37,755 bases of DNA from Sphaerochaetaceae bacterium (GTDB lineage Bacteria; Spirochaetota; Spirochaetia; Sphaerochaetales; Sphaerochaetaceae): assembly GCA_024684115.1 (NCBI GenBank), contig JAIKXP010000103.1, forward strand, positions 1 through 37,755, in the 5' to 3' direction. This document shows positions 1 to 8,031 of the stretch, piece after piece; the first letter of the stretch is position 1, and each line of letters begins with the position of its first letter. The position numbers and the translations under genes are program-made. The notes under the pieces are model-generated. The model was not told the origin of the DNA. It saw only the letters and a list, made by a program, of their open reading frames with translations, and searched no databases.

Positions 1-112
1 TGTATATTATATGAATACTCTATAATTATGCTATTGTATGAATATCAAAGATTATTAAAACCATATTAAAACTATAATTAATTATTTAATACTGATTATA
101 TTGTTTTGTATG

Positions 113-155
113 ACTATAAAAAATGCTATCAGTTTTATAGATTACTGATAGCATT
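113..155 (-). terminator. Rho-independent terminator of the COG2426 operon
   Basis: An 11-bp perfect stem (arms 122-132 and 145-155) encloses a 12-nt loop. On the minus strand it is followed by six T residues and then ATAG. It lies just downstream of the stop of the minus-strand gene ending at 179. The rest of 1-178 is AT-rich, with no gene that I can support. Confidence 0.8.
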
Positions 156-178
156 GTTATAGTTTTATTATATTAGAA

Positions 179-661
179 TTATATGTTTATTTGCTTTGTG
201 AATATGCTGCTTAGGGATGAGCCTGTGAGGATTACGAGGGAGACGATTATTCCTGAAATCATGACTCCGAGGGCTATGAAGAGGCTTGATTTCTTCTTGT
301 CCAGGCCCATAACCCATGCTCCCAGAGCTCCTGTCCAGGCACCTGTAATTGGAAGGGGGATTGCTACGAAGACCATAAGACCTGCCATACCGTATTTCTG
401 GATTTTTTCACCTACCTTTTTTCTGGCTCTGGCAACTGATTTATCAAAGAATTTCCTGTACCAGGAGAGGCGGTACATGGCTTTGTGGATAGTTTCCAGA
501 AAGAAAAAGAAGAAAGGAGCTACCAGAGCGTTAACAAGAACGCAGAGAAGGTAGGCATAGATAATTGGAACACCGTTAAGATAGGCGTAGGGGATTCCGC
601 CCCTGAGTTCGCTTATAGGTATGAATGACAGAATGGCTGAAATAAGATATATCTTAGTCAT
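179..661 (-). CDS. COG2426-family small membrane protein (putative small multidrug export protein)
   Basis: A 160-aa integral membrane protein with about four hydrophobic segments. An N-terminal motif SELRGGIPYA follows the first helix, and a PLPITGAWTGALGA motif sits around residue 105. Both are typical of the COG2426 / 'small multi-drug export' (Sm_multidrug_ex) family, whose members run about 150-170 aa. The export role is inherited from the family name and is weakly supported; substrate unknown. The start is set by AAAGGA a few bases upstream of the ATG, 9 nt after the stop of the DUF362 gene, so it is the last gene of a three-gene minus-strand operon. A strong terminator follows it. Confidence 0.75.
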   Translation of the reverse strand: MTKIYLISAILSFIPISELRGGIPYAYLNGVPIIYAYLLCVLVNALVAPFFFFFLETIHKAMYRLSWYRKFFDKSVARARKKVGEKIQKYGMAGLMVFVAIPLPITGAWTGALGAWVMGLDKKKSSLFIALGVMISGIIVSLVILTGSSLSSIFTKQINI

Positions 662-670
662 AGTTTTCCT

Positions 671-1774
671 TTATTGATTAATTGAAATAGCATCTGCCGG
701 GCACATCTCGTGGCAGCAGTAGCATCTTATACACTTGTCGTAGTCCGCTACAACAGCTTTCTTTTCATTGAAGGAAAGAGCTTTTGCAGGGCAGATATTA
801 ATGCATTTTGCACAGTGGATACACTTATTCTCATTGAAGAGAGGAGCAGGCTCCTTCTTCTGTTTTTTCTTGTGATAGCCCCTGGTAAAGAATGGAATTA
901 CAAGGGAAGTGAGTAAGTTAGTCTTCCTGCTTAACTTAATTCTCTCATAGTCATTAATTACAAGGTTTTCTGCATTTAACAGCGGAAAATCAATGTTTTG
1001 GGGCAGAAGATGCTGTCTTTTACCCTCATTGAGAATAGGGATGTCATTTGGTTTGTAGCCCATGATCACCGCCTGGGCGTAATCGAGTGCAAAGAGGTTG
1101 TCGGAGGACATAATAAGTCCGACTAACTTAGGTTTTCCGTTTGCAGGCCCCGGTCCTTCCATGCCTAAAACTGCATCCATAATGGCAAAAGAGGGTTGAA
1201 CGGTGTTGTGAATACCGACAATCAGCTTAGCAAAGCTCTCCCTTGTCGGGTTTGCCAGATGGCAGGGGCTTTTGTTCAAACCGGGAACAAGACCGAAGAG
1301 GTTCTTGACGGCTCCTGTGGTGTACATGAGCTGGTGGGTTTTGAACTTACAGATACTGATAGTAAGGACTCCTTCCTTAAGGATTGAGGCCAGCGGAAGG
1401 GTTTGTGAGGTGCCCTTAATAAGGGTTGGAGTGGGGGAGGTGGAGAAGTCTGTCCAGACTGCTCCTTCCTCCTGACATACATCATAGATGCCGCAGGTCT
1501 TACCGCTGAAAGATGACGTTTGCAGTCCCGGAGAGTCTCCAACGTATATTTCACTGGCTCCACGCTCAAAAAAGAGTTTGATAGCGCTCCTTACAATCTC
1601 AGGATTGGTGGTTATGCAGGAAGAAGCAGGGGAGTCCGAAAGAATGTTCGGTTTAAGAAGAACCTTCTTACCCCTTACATCCGGTACATCTGAGTTTTCC
1701 AGAACCTTCTTAAGCGCCTGATAGACTTCTTCCTGTCTGTAACTGGTGCATTTTGTAATTGCAACTCTGCTCAT
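671..1774 (-). CDS. DUF362 domain protein with C-terminal 2x[4Fe-4S] ferredoxin domain
   Basis: A 367-aa cytoplasmic protein. Residues 1 to about 290 match the DUF362 fold seen with Fe-S maturation or oxidoreductase partners (GKKVLLKPNIL near the N-terminus, TISICKFKTHQLMYTTGAVKNL in the middle). The C-terminal ~55 residues carry two CxxCxxCxxxCP clusters (CIHCAKCINICP and CIRCYCCHEMCP), which would bind two [4Fe-4S] centres. No substrate is known for the family. The ATG overlaps the stop of the upstream methyltransferase by 4 nt (ATGA) and has AAGGAGG in front of it, so the two are translationally coupled. The pairing with an RNA methyltransferase is not functionally explained. Confidence 0.8.
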   Translation of the reverse strand: MSRVAITKCTSYRQEEVYQALKKVLENSDVPDVRGKKVLLKPNILSDSPASSCITTNPEIVRSAIKLFFERGASEIYVGDSPGLQTSSFSGKTCGIYDVCQEEGAVWTDFSTSPTPTLIKGTSQTLPLASILKEGVLTISICKFKTHQLMYTTGAVKNLFGLVPGLNKSPCHLANPTRESFAKLIVGIHNTVQPSFAIMDAVLGMEGPGPANGKPKLVGLIMSSDNLFALDYAQAVIMGYKPNDIPILNEGKRQHLLPQNIDFPLLNAENLVINDYERIKLSRKTNLLTSLVIPFFTRGYHKKKQKKEPAPLFNENKCIHCAKCINICPAKALSFNEKKAVVADYDKCIRCYCCHEMCPADAISINQ

Positions 1775-2568
1775 GACAGCCTCCTTAAAAGACAGAAGTA
1801 AAGAGGACCGGCACCGTCAGAGGTGTCAGGCATGACTATACTTCCATAATCAAGCTCTTCAGCTTTAAGTATCTTATCATGTAAGTCGGGCTTACAAACC
1901 TCAACCCGGCCCTTTCTCTTGTTAAGAAGCTTTTCAATTACCCTATTGTTTTCCATCGGGTTTATTGAACATGTGCTGTAGAGAATGAAGCCGCCGGTCT
2001 TAACTGCATCAAGGGCAGCGCACAGCATGGCAAACTGGCGGATAGCCAGAGACTTAGGTCTACCGGTACCCCAGATTGAAAGAGCCTGAGGATCCATGAT
2101 TACATGGCGCTCACTTGAGCATGGAGCGTCCAGAAGGATCCTGTCATAGACATCTTTCTCATAGAGTGACCATGTAGTGCTGTCGTGACCGGTAATTCTT
2201 ATGTTTGAGTTAAGCTCAGGCGGAAGGCATTCCTTGAGAACCGCAGCAAGTCTTGTTCTTCTGGCAGGAGACCTGTCGTTTGCAACAAGAGTACCTGTGC
2301 CGTTAAGCTTCATGGCAAGGATAAGGCTCTTACCTCCGGGAGCTGCGCACATATCAAGAACTGTATCTGATTCGCGGACAGGTAAGACAGAAGCTGCAAG
2401 AATAGATGCACTGTCCATGTAGTATGGTTTTACAAGCGGACCGCTTAGACTCACAGGTTCTTTTTCCTTAAGGAAAGCTTCCCTGATCTTTATCCAGCGC
2501 TCACCGTAAATGTCGCTGTAGTAGTTTTCGAATTTTTCTTCGCCGTTTAACTTTTTTTTGCCTGACAC
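1771..2568 (-). CDS. RsmB/RsmF/NOP2-family RNA (cytosine-5) methyltransferase
   Basis: A 265-aa SAM-dependent m5C RNA methyltransferase. The SAM loop is DMCAAPGGK (residues 72-80). The two family cysteines are present as DAPC150 (motif IV) and STC200 (motif VI, nucleophile in RsmB-type enzymes), so it should be active. There is no NusB-like N-terminal domain and no C-terminal PUA domain, which makes it shorter than E. coli RsmB (about 430 aa) or RsmF, closer in plan to NSUN4-type enzymes. The target (rRNA or tRNA) cannot be told from sequence. The start is GTG without an obvious Shine-Dalgarno; it is the first gene of the operon, divergent from arsR. Confidence 0.82.
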   Translation of the reverse strand: MSGKKKLNGEEKFENYYSDIYGERWIKIREAFLKEKEPVSLSGPLVKPYYMDSASILAASVLPVRESDTVLDMCAAPGGKSLILAMKLNGTGTLVANDRSPARRTRLAAVLKECLPPELNSNIRITGHDSTTWSLYEKDVYDRILLDAPCSSERHVIMDPQALSIWGTGRPKSLAIRQFAMLCAALDAVKTGGFILYSTCSINPMENNRVIEKLLNKRKGRVEVCKPDLHDKILKAEELDYGSIVMPDTSDGAGPLYFCLLRRLS

Positions 2569-2576
2569 GAAGTTAC

Positions 2577-2605
2577 TTTAAACTTTTAACAGGGTTTTGT
2601 ATACT
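2577..2605 (+). promoter_or_regulatory. Candidate sigma-70 promoter for arsR-metG
   Basis: TTTAAA (2577-2582), a 17-nt spacer and TATACT (2600-2605) precede the arsR ATG by 17 nt. The 53-bp gap to the divergent methyltransferase must hold both promoters and any ArsR operator. I do not see a clean 12-2-12 SmtB-type palindrome in it. Confidence 0.45.
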
Positions 2606-2621
2606 TTAGTCAGGGTACAAA

Positions 2622-2930
2622 ATGAAAGACACACAGTCATTTAACACAGAAGATCTTGCCTCAGTTGCTACATTCTTCAAGGTTTTCGGAGATCCGACCA
2701 GACTTAAAATTCTCTACGGCCTTGAAAACGGAGAAATGAACGTGCAGGAGATTGCAAATCTTGCAGGTGTGTCACAGTCAGCCGTAAGCCAGCACCTGAA
2801 GTATCTGAGGATAGCAAGGCTTGTTTCATTCAGAAAAGACGGAAAGAACGTTTATTACAAACTGAACGACGAACACATTTCCAGAATACTCTCACTCGGC
2901 GCTGAACATTACCTTGAAACACAGGCCTGA
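2622..2930 (+). CDS. ArsR/SmtB-family repressor with an alpha-5 zinc-site signature
   Basis: A 102-aa winged-helix dimeric repressor. The helix-turn-helix is EIANLAGVSQSAVSQHLKYLR (about residues 43-63) and the wing is FRKDGKNVYYKL. There is no cysteine in the protein, so the ELCVCD-type arsenic or cadmium site is absent. The C-terminal helix has Asp83-x-His85 and His96-x-x-Glu99, spaced exactly as the zinc ligands of SmtB (D104, H106, H117, E120). I infer a zinc-responsive sensor. It begins the operon that continues into metG; the gap to the metG ATG is 50 nt. A zinc/cadmium-type ATPase gene at the far end of the window is a possible target, but it is 33 kb away. Confidence 0.8.
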   Translation: MKDTQSFNTEDLASVATFFKVFGDPTRLKILYGLENGEMNVQEIANLAGVSQSAVSQHLKYLRIARLVSFRKDGKNVYYKLNDEHISRILSLGAEHYLETQA

Positions 2931-2980
2931 TAACACGGGTGCGGTTGAATAAAAGATTCTCTGATATTATTATAACGCCT

Positions 2981-5221
2981 ATGAAAAAGAGACTTATAAC
3001 CAGTGCACTTCCTTATGTTAACAACATTCCTCATCTGGGAAACCTTACACAGGTCCTCTCAGCTGACGTCTTTGCCCGTTTCTGCCGCCTCAGAGGCTAC
3101 GAGACACTTTATGTGTGCGGAACTGATGAGTACGGAACAGCTACCGAAACAAGAGCTGCAAAAGAGGGCGTAACTCCGAGAGAGCTTTGTGACCACTACC
3201 ATGCCATCCACAGGGATATCTACAGGTGGTTCAACATTGACTTCAACTATTTCGGAAGAACCTCAACTCCGAAGCAGACAGAGATAGTACAGGGAATATT
3301 CAGGAAGGTTGATGAAGCCGGTTATATTACTGAAAAGGAAACAGAGCAGCTTTACTGCCCGTCCTGCAAAAGATTCCTTGCCGACCGCTTTGTTGAAGGC
3401 ACATGCCCTCACTGCGGAAGCACAGATGCCCGTGGCGACCAGTGTGACGCCTGTCAGACACTTCTTGAGCCTACAGAGCTCATTAATCCAAGATGCGGTG
3501 TCTGCGGAACAACACCTGTAGTAAAGAAGACAAAGCACCTCTACCTTGACCTTCCAAAGGCCCTGCCCATGCTTGAAAGCTGGATGGAAAAGGCCAGTGT
3601 TGAAGGCTTCTGGGCAAAGAATGCAGTCCAGGTAACAAAGAGCTGGATCCGTGACGGACTTAAGGAAAGATGTATAACAAGAGACCTCAAGTGGGGTATT
3701 CCTGTTCCGAAACCGGGCTACGAAGACAAGGTATTCTACGTCTGGTTTGATGCACCTATCGGTTATATTTCAATTTCAGCAAACTACACTGATGACTGGG
3801 AGCGCTGGTGGAAGAGCCCGGAAGATACGGAGCTGTTCCAGTTTATCGGAAAGGACAACATACCTTTCCACACAGTCATCTTCCCGATTACAGAACTTGC
3901 AACAGGGGAAAACTGGACCATGCTTCACCACATGAGCTCCACAGAGTACCTTAACTACGAGGGTGGAAAGTTCTCAAAGAGCAAGGGAATCGGAATATTC
4001 GGAAATGATGTACAGAGCACAGGAATCCCTGCAGACGTCTGGAGATGCTACATGTTCTACAACAGACCTGAAAAGTCTGACGTTAATTTCTCATGGAAGG
4101 AATTCCAGGAGAAGGTAAACGGAGAACTCATAGGAAACCTTTCCAACCTGGTAAACAGAGCCCTGACCTTCATAGGCCGTTTCTATGACGGAAAACTCCC
4201 GGCAGGGGAGAGCGACCCTGAGACAGTAAAACTCTTCAGGGACAAGGAAGCAGAGATAACCGACCTTCTCGAGCGCTCCGAGGAAAGAGACGCCCTGCGG
4301 GCAATATTCGAACTTTCAGGCTACGGCAACAAAATCTTCCAGGAGTCAGAACCGTGGAAGATGAGAAACACAGATCCTGAAGGAGCAGTACGCGTTCTCA
4401 GAACACTTGCAAATCTTATCAGGGATATAGGAATCATGATCCAGCCTTACATGCCGGAAACAGGAAAGAAGATTCTTGCCTTCCTCGGCTGTGAAGGACA
4501 GACCTGGAAAGACACAGGAAACTTCGATTCAGAAGTTACAGTCGGCAAGACAGAATACCTGTTCAAAAAGCTCGCAGATGAGGAAATTGAAGAGATGAGA
4601 AACCGTTTCAGCGGTTCTCAGGAAGAAAGAGAGGAAAAGAAAATGGAAAATACAGATAAGAAGGCTGAGGCAAAGGCTAAGGCTCAGGCAGCAAAGGCAG
4701 CAGAAGAGAACAAGAGCATTGCCGAAAAGTTTGCAGATAAGGTTATCCTTAAGGTTTGTGAGATTACAGAGGTCAACAAGCATCCGGAAGGAGACTTCCT
4801 CTACATACTCACCCTTGATGCAAAAGAGCCTGAGAGCAGAACAATTGTTTCTTCTATCGTTCCTTACTACACAGCAGAAGAGCTTCTTCACAGACATATT
4901 ATCCTTGTCAGCAACTTAAAGCCTGCCAACTTCAGAGGCGTAAAGAGCCGCGGCATGCTTCTTGCAGCCCAGGATCCTGAGGCTGAAGAGCACTCAACAT
5001 GTGAAGTAATCTTTGCAGACGATCTTCCTGCCGGAACAACACTTGTTCCAGAGGGACTGAAGAACCCTGAGGGAGATGTATTCTACGTAAAACCAGACCA
5101 CTTCTTCGCCATGCCGCTGTATGTAGAAAACGGCGTTCTCATGGTTGACGGAAAGCGCCTTGTCAGTTCAGACGGCAAGACAGCCGGCACAAAAAAGTAC
5201 TTAAACGGACCTGTAGGTTGA
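2981..5221 (+). CDS. metG: Methionyl-tRNA synthetase with C-terminal EMAP/Trbp111-type tRNA-binding domain
   Basis: A class I aminoacyl-tRNA synthetase charging tRNA-Met, 746 aa from ATG 2981. The HIGH-type motif is HLGN (residues 18-21) and the KMSKS-type motif is KFSKS (330-334). The connective peptide has four CxxC knuckles (CPSC, CPHC, CDAC, CGVC), the two-zinc MetG1 type. Residues about 345-540 form the anticodon-binding helical domain. A charged Lys/Ala/Glu linker (about 555-580) leads to an OB-fold dimerising tRNA-binding domain (about 583-746). An in-frame GTG at 2939 would add 14 residues before the invariant MKKRLITSALPYVNN start, so I prefer 2981 although neither has a good Shine-Dalgarno. 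Confidence 0.95.
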   Translation: MKKRLITSALPYVNNIPHLGNLTQVLSADVFARFCRLRGYETLYVCGTDEYGTATETRAAKEGVTPRELCDHYHAIHRDIYRWFNIDFNYFGRTSTPKQTEIVQGIFRKVDEAGYITEKETEQLYCPSCKRFLADRFVEGTCPHCGSTDARGDQCDACQTLLEPTELINPRCGVCGTTPVVKKTKHLYLDLPKALPMLESWMEKASVEGFWAKNAVQVTKSWIRDGLKERCITRDLKWGIPVPKPGYEDKVFYVWFDAPIGYISISANYTDDWERWWKSPEDTELFQFIGKDNIPFHTVIFPITELATGENWTMLHHMSSTEYLNYEGGKFSKSKGIGIFGNDVQSTGIPADVWRCYMFYNRPEKSDVNFSWKEFQEKVNGELIGNLSNLVNRALTFIGRFYDGKLPAGESDPETVKLFRDKEAEITDLLERSEERDALRAIFELSGYGNKIFQESEPWKMRNTDPEGAVRVLRTLANLIRDIGIMIQPYMPETGKKILAFLGCEGQTWKDTGNFDSEVTVGKTEYLFKKLADEEIEEMRNRFSGSQEEREEKKMENTDKKAEAKAKAQAAKAAEENKSIAEKFADKVILKVCEITEVNKHPEGDFLYILTLDAKEPESRTIVSSIVPYYTAEELLHRHIILVSNLKPANFRGVKSRGMLLAAQDPEAEEHSTCEVIFADDLPAGTTLVPEGLKNPEGDVFYVKPDHFFAMPLYVENGVLMVDGKRLVSSDGKTAGTKKYLNGPVG

Positions 5222-5275
5222 TTTTTCTGGATTTTAGCTGTTACCAAAAACGCTTTTTATTGTTTTAAAAAGTGT

Positions 5276-6574
5276 ATGGCTAAAGGAAAGAATGTACTGA
5301 TTGTCGGCTTCGAGCAGCGCGATGGCGGACTGCAGAATGCCTTATATTATTCCTCAAGAGGATGTAACGTCCGGCTCACCGATCTCAAGGATCTTGAATC
5401 CCTGGGAGAGGGGGTCGAATTTTTACGTTCTCACGGGGTTGAGATAATCAGTGACGGCTACCGTGAAGAAGACTTCAAATGGGCAGACATTGTCGTAAAG
5501 ACTCCTGCCATAGACCTCTCCAACACATACCTTAAATATGCAAAGAAAATAGTATCAAGCTTCTCCGAGCTTCTCTCTTCACCTCTTCTTGATAAGACTG
5601 GAATAATCATAATTACAGGCATGAAGGGAAAGACAATAGCTGCAAGCGCTGTTTCCCATACACTTAAAACCCTCGGAAAAACAGTACATACCTGCGGCAA
5701 TCTCGGCCGCTCAGCCTTTGCAGAGCTTTCTCTTCTTGAGAGGGGAGATGTTCCGCAGTACCTTATCTGCGAGTTCTCTTCCCGCCAGCTGCGTGATGCA
5801 TTCATGATTCTGGGTGAAGACTTCCCTGAGGTAGAAATTACTCTTGTTACCGGCGGAAGCCCGGAAAACCGCGGAGTCATAGAGGGCAGGGAGCTTGTAT
5901 TCGGAGAGAAATCCAGAAAGGTCGTCTGTCCCCAGGCTCTTAAAAAGACTCTTGCCGAGATTACCGGCAGAAAGATGGCTACCATTACATCTGTTGAGTC
6001 AAAAATAAGCCGCATGCCGCTGTCTATTCCCCCTTCACTTAAAAATGCATATGCACTTCTGAGTACCATGGGCATAACGGCTTCAAAAATAAATACAGGA
6101 TTAAAGAGCTTCCGCGGCGTGCCTAACCAGAGTGAAATCATACTCATGAACGGAGAACTCATAGCCGTAAACGACAGCTCTGCAACTATTCCGGAGTCGG
6201 TCGGATTTGCATACACACAATTCTCTTCTTTCCCGATTCACCTCATCTGCGGCGGAACAGGCAAGATGCTGGACGTGTCTTCCATGCTCACAAGCCTCAA
6301 GCGCTCAGCCAGCATAACCGTCCTTGACGGCTCTTTTTCCAGAAACGTCCTCATCCCTGTACTTGAGAAAAACGGAATTGAATACGGCGGACCTTTTTCC
6401 AGTATGAAAGATGCAGTTGAAGATTCCTTAAGGTATAATGATTTCCATGACGGAAAGACAGATGTAATTCTTCTTTCCCCGGGTGCCATGGCCTATGAAT
6501 TCTTCTCTGATGAGTTTGACCGCGGAGACCAGTTCTCCAAGGCAGTGAAGGCCCTTGAGATAAGCGCATCCTGA
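5276..6574 (+). CDS. murD: UDP-N-acetylmuramoylalanine--D-glutamate ligase (MurD-like)
   Basis: A 432-aa Mur ligase that would add D-Glu to UDP-MurNAc-L-Ala in peptidoglycan precursor synthesis. Seen: an N-terminal Rossmann-like domain (VLIVGFEQRDGGLQNAL), the ATP loop ITGMKGKT (113-120), the MurD-like ICEFSSRQL (164-172), GVPNQSEI (281-288) and the C-terminal LLSPGAMAYEFFSDEFDRGDQF region (399-420) that is diagnostic of MurD. Odd: the usual NDSKATN substrate motif reads NDSSATI (299-305), so the lysine is serine at 302, and the histidine-rich motif after the central strand is eroded (SPENRG). MurD is the best call; reduced or altered D-Glu recognition is possible. It lies 54 nt after metG. 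Confidence 0.8.
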   Translation: MAKGKNVLIVGFEQRDGGLQNALYYSSRGCNVRLTDLKDLESLGEGVEFLRSHGVEIISDGYREEDFKWADIVVKTPAIDLSNTYLKYAKKIVSSFSELLSSPLLDKTGIIIITGMKGKTIAASAVSHTLKTLGKTVHTCGNLGRSAFAELSLLERGDVPQYLICEFSSRQLRDAFMILGEDFPEVEITLVTGGSPENRGVIEGRELVFGEKSRKVVCPQALKKTLAEITGRKMATITSVESKISRMPLSIPPSLKNAYALLSTMGITASKINTGLKSFRGVPNQSEIILMNGELIAVNDSSATIPESVGFAYTQFSSFPIHLICGGTGKMLDVSSMLTSLKRSASITVLDGSFSRNVLIPVLEKNGIEYGGPFSSMKDAVEDSLRYNDFHDGKTDVILLSPGAMAYEFFSDEFDRGDQFSKAVKALEISAS

Positions 6575-6585
6575 CAGGAGAGTCT

Positions 6586-7848
6586 ATGGAGCTTTATAAG
6601 GCAAATATTCTTTACTCCCGGTCCTTTGATGAGATGGTTGTCTTTAACGACTCCTGCATTGCCGTCGAAGACGGAAAAGTTGAAGGAATATATGAGTCTG
6701 TTCCGGATAAGTTCAAGAACGTAAAAGTTAACGACTACTCGGGTAAGACCATAATACCTGCCTTCTCCGATCTTCACGTCCACGCACCCCAGTATGAGCA
6801 GAGGGGAATGGGAATGGACCTTCTTCTTGAAGACTGGCTTAATACCTACACCTTTCCGGAGGAAGCAAAGTATAAAGACATAGACTATGCAAAGGCGGTG
6901 TATGACAGGTTCTCAGATGATCTGGTTAAAAACGGAACCTTTCATGCGGTGTGTTTTGCAACCATACACAGGGAAGCTACCGAATACCTTGTAAAAAACC
7001 TTGAGGAGAGGGGAATCCGCTCATTTGTCGGAAAAGTCAACATGGACACTTCCTCCCCGTCCTTCCTCTGTGAGACTATATCTGAATCCCTTACGGAAAC
7101 AGAGGCCTTTATTGAACACACAGCCTGCAACAGATTCTCTAAACCCATACTCATGCCGCGCTTTACTCCGGTTTGCAGCCAGAGATTACTTGAAGGACTT
7201 GGAAAGCTTGGAAGAAAGTACCATGTGGGACTTCACACACACCTTGTTGAATCCATCTGGGAGGAGGAGACAGCAAGAAAGCTCTTTCCTTCCTTCAGCT
7301 GTGACACTGAGGTTTATGAAGCACTGGGACTGATGGATAACGGGCCGGTAATCGGAGCCCACTTCATCTTCCCGTCCGAGAACGACATAAGGATACTGAA
7401 AAAACACGGGGGCTGTGCTGTGCATTGCCCGGAGGCAACGGTAAATGTTATTGCAGGCATAATGAGGGTCTCTTACCTCCATGAGAGGGGGATTAATCTT
7501 GCAATAGGCACGGATGTGGGAGCCGCTCCGTCAGTTAAGGTCTACAGGCAGATAGCTGAGGCCGTGAGACTGTCAAAGATAAAGAACTTCTACGAGGGAG
7601 AGGGCAGCCCTTCCATTTCCTTTGAAAACGCATTTTACATGGCAACGAAGGGAGCCTCTTCAGTGTTTGAAAATACCGGCAGTTTTGATAAGGGCTGTGA
7701 CTTTGATGCCCTTGTGATAGATGATCTGTCGGATGAGCAGCGCAGGCTTACCCCGCAGCAGAACATAGAGCGCTTCTGCTATTGCGGAGATGAAAGGGAT
7801 ATCTGTGCCGGATTTATCAGGGGTAAAAAAAATAACCTACAGGGATAA
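6586..7848 (+). CDS. guaD: Guanine deaminase (amidohydrolase superfamily)
   Basis: A 420-aa zinc amidohydrolase predicted to hydrolyse guanine to xanthine and ammonia in purine salvage. Metal ligands are visible: H64-x-H66 (SDLHVHAPQY), H217 (GLHTHLVES), H259 (IGAHFIF) and D310 (IGTDVG); E222 is the likely proton shuttle. The substrate-recognition motif MPRFTPVCS (190-198) matches the guanine deaminase PRFxPTCS signature, which separates it from chlorohydrolases and cytosine deaminases. AGGAGAG precedes the ATG, 11 nt after the murD stop, so it is co-transcribed with murD. The last codons and the stop lie inside the hairpin that terminates the convergent 29-codon gene. Confidence 0.88.
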   Translation: MELYKANILYSRSFDEMVVFNDSCIAVEDGKVEGIYESVPDKFKNVKVNDYSGKTIIPAFSDLHVHAPQYEQRGMGMDLLLEDWLNTYTFPEEAKYKDIDYAKAVYDRFSDDLVKNGTFHAVCFATIHREATEYLVKNLEERGIRSFVGKVNMDTSSPSFLCETISESLTETEAFIEHTACNRFSKPILMPRFTPVCSQRLLEGLGKLGRKYHVGLHTHLVESIWEEETARKLFPSFSCDTEVYEALGLMDNGPVIGAHFIFPSENDIRILKKHGGCAVHCPEATVNVIAGIMRVSYLHERGINLAIGTDVGAAPSVKVYRQIAEAVRLSKIKNFYEGEGSPSISFENAFYMATKGASSVFENTGSFDKGCDFDALVIDDLSDEQRRLTPQQNIERFCYCGDERDICAGFIRGKKNNLQG

Positions 7849-7862
7849 ACCCGGTAGGTTAT
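7823..7862 (-). terminator. Terminator of the 29-aa gene, overlapping the guaD stop codon
   Basis: A 9-bp perfect stem (arms 7832-7840 and 7854-7862), with an inner GGG/CCC pairing and a short loop. On the minus strand it is followed by an unbroken T tract (seven A on plus, 7825-7831). The guaD TAA (7846-7848) is in the loop. The plus side after the hairpin is not T-rich, so the element mainly serves the minus-strand gene. Confidence 0.7.
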
Positions 7863-7887
7863 ACATAAAAGATTACGTGAAGAAGAA

Positions 7888-7977
7888 TTACTTCTTCTTA
7901 TGTCTCATCATTCTGAGCTTTTTCTTTCTTTTATGAGTAGCAATCTTATGCTTCTTTCTTTTTCTTCCACAAGGCAC
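7888..7977 (-). CDS. 29-aa AURKAIP1/COX24 (mS38)-like basic ribosomal-type protein
   Basis: A 29-codon gene with GTG start at 7977 and TAA at 7888-7890. The product starts MPCGRKRKKHKIATHKR and ends RMMRHKKK; about 60 percent of residues are Lys, Arg or His. From memory this closely matches the tiny 'AURKAIP1/COX24 domain' proteins of Bacteroidota (MPSGKKRKRHK...ATHKRKKRLR...RHKKK pattern), which are related to the mitochondrial small-subunit protein mS38. A role in the 30S subunit is inferred from that. Support for a real gene: AAGGAG placed 7 nt before the GTG, a promoter with a 17-nt spacer upstream (8032-8060), and a terminator downstream. It lies next to the S6-SSB-S18 ribosomal operon, on the opposite strand. 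Confidence 0.82.
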   Translation of the reverse strand: MPCGRKRKKHKIATHKRKKKLRMMRHKKK

Positions 7978-8031
7978 TGCAGAACTCCTTATTCTCCATA
8001 AACCGGAGTTAGATTTGTAATTACAGCGGTT

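Noticed and set aside
2939-2980. GTG start for metG giving 14 extra residues
   Set aside because: The extra residues precede the conserved MKKRLITSALPY start and the codon is only 8 nt after the arsR stop with no Shine-Dalgarno.
5458-6216. 252-codon minus-strand open frame inside murD
   Set aside because: It lies wholly within a well-supported Mur ligase and shows no motif of its own.
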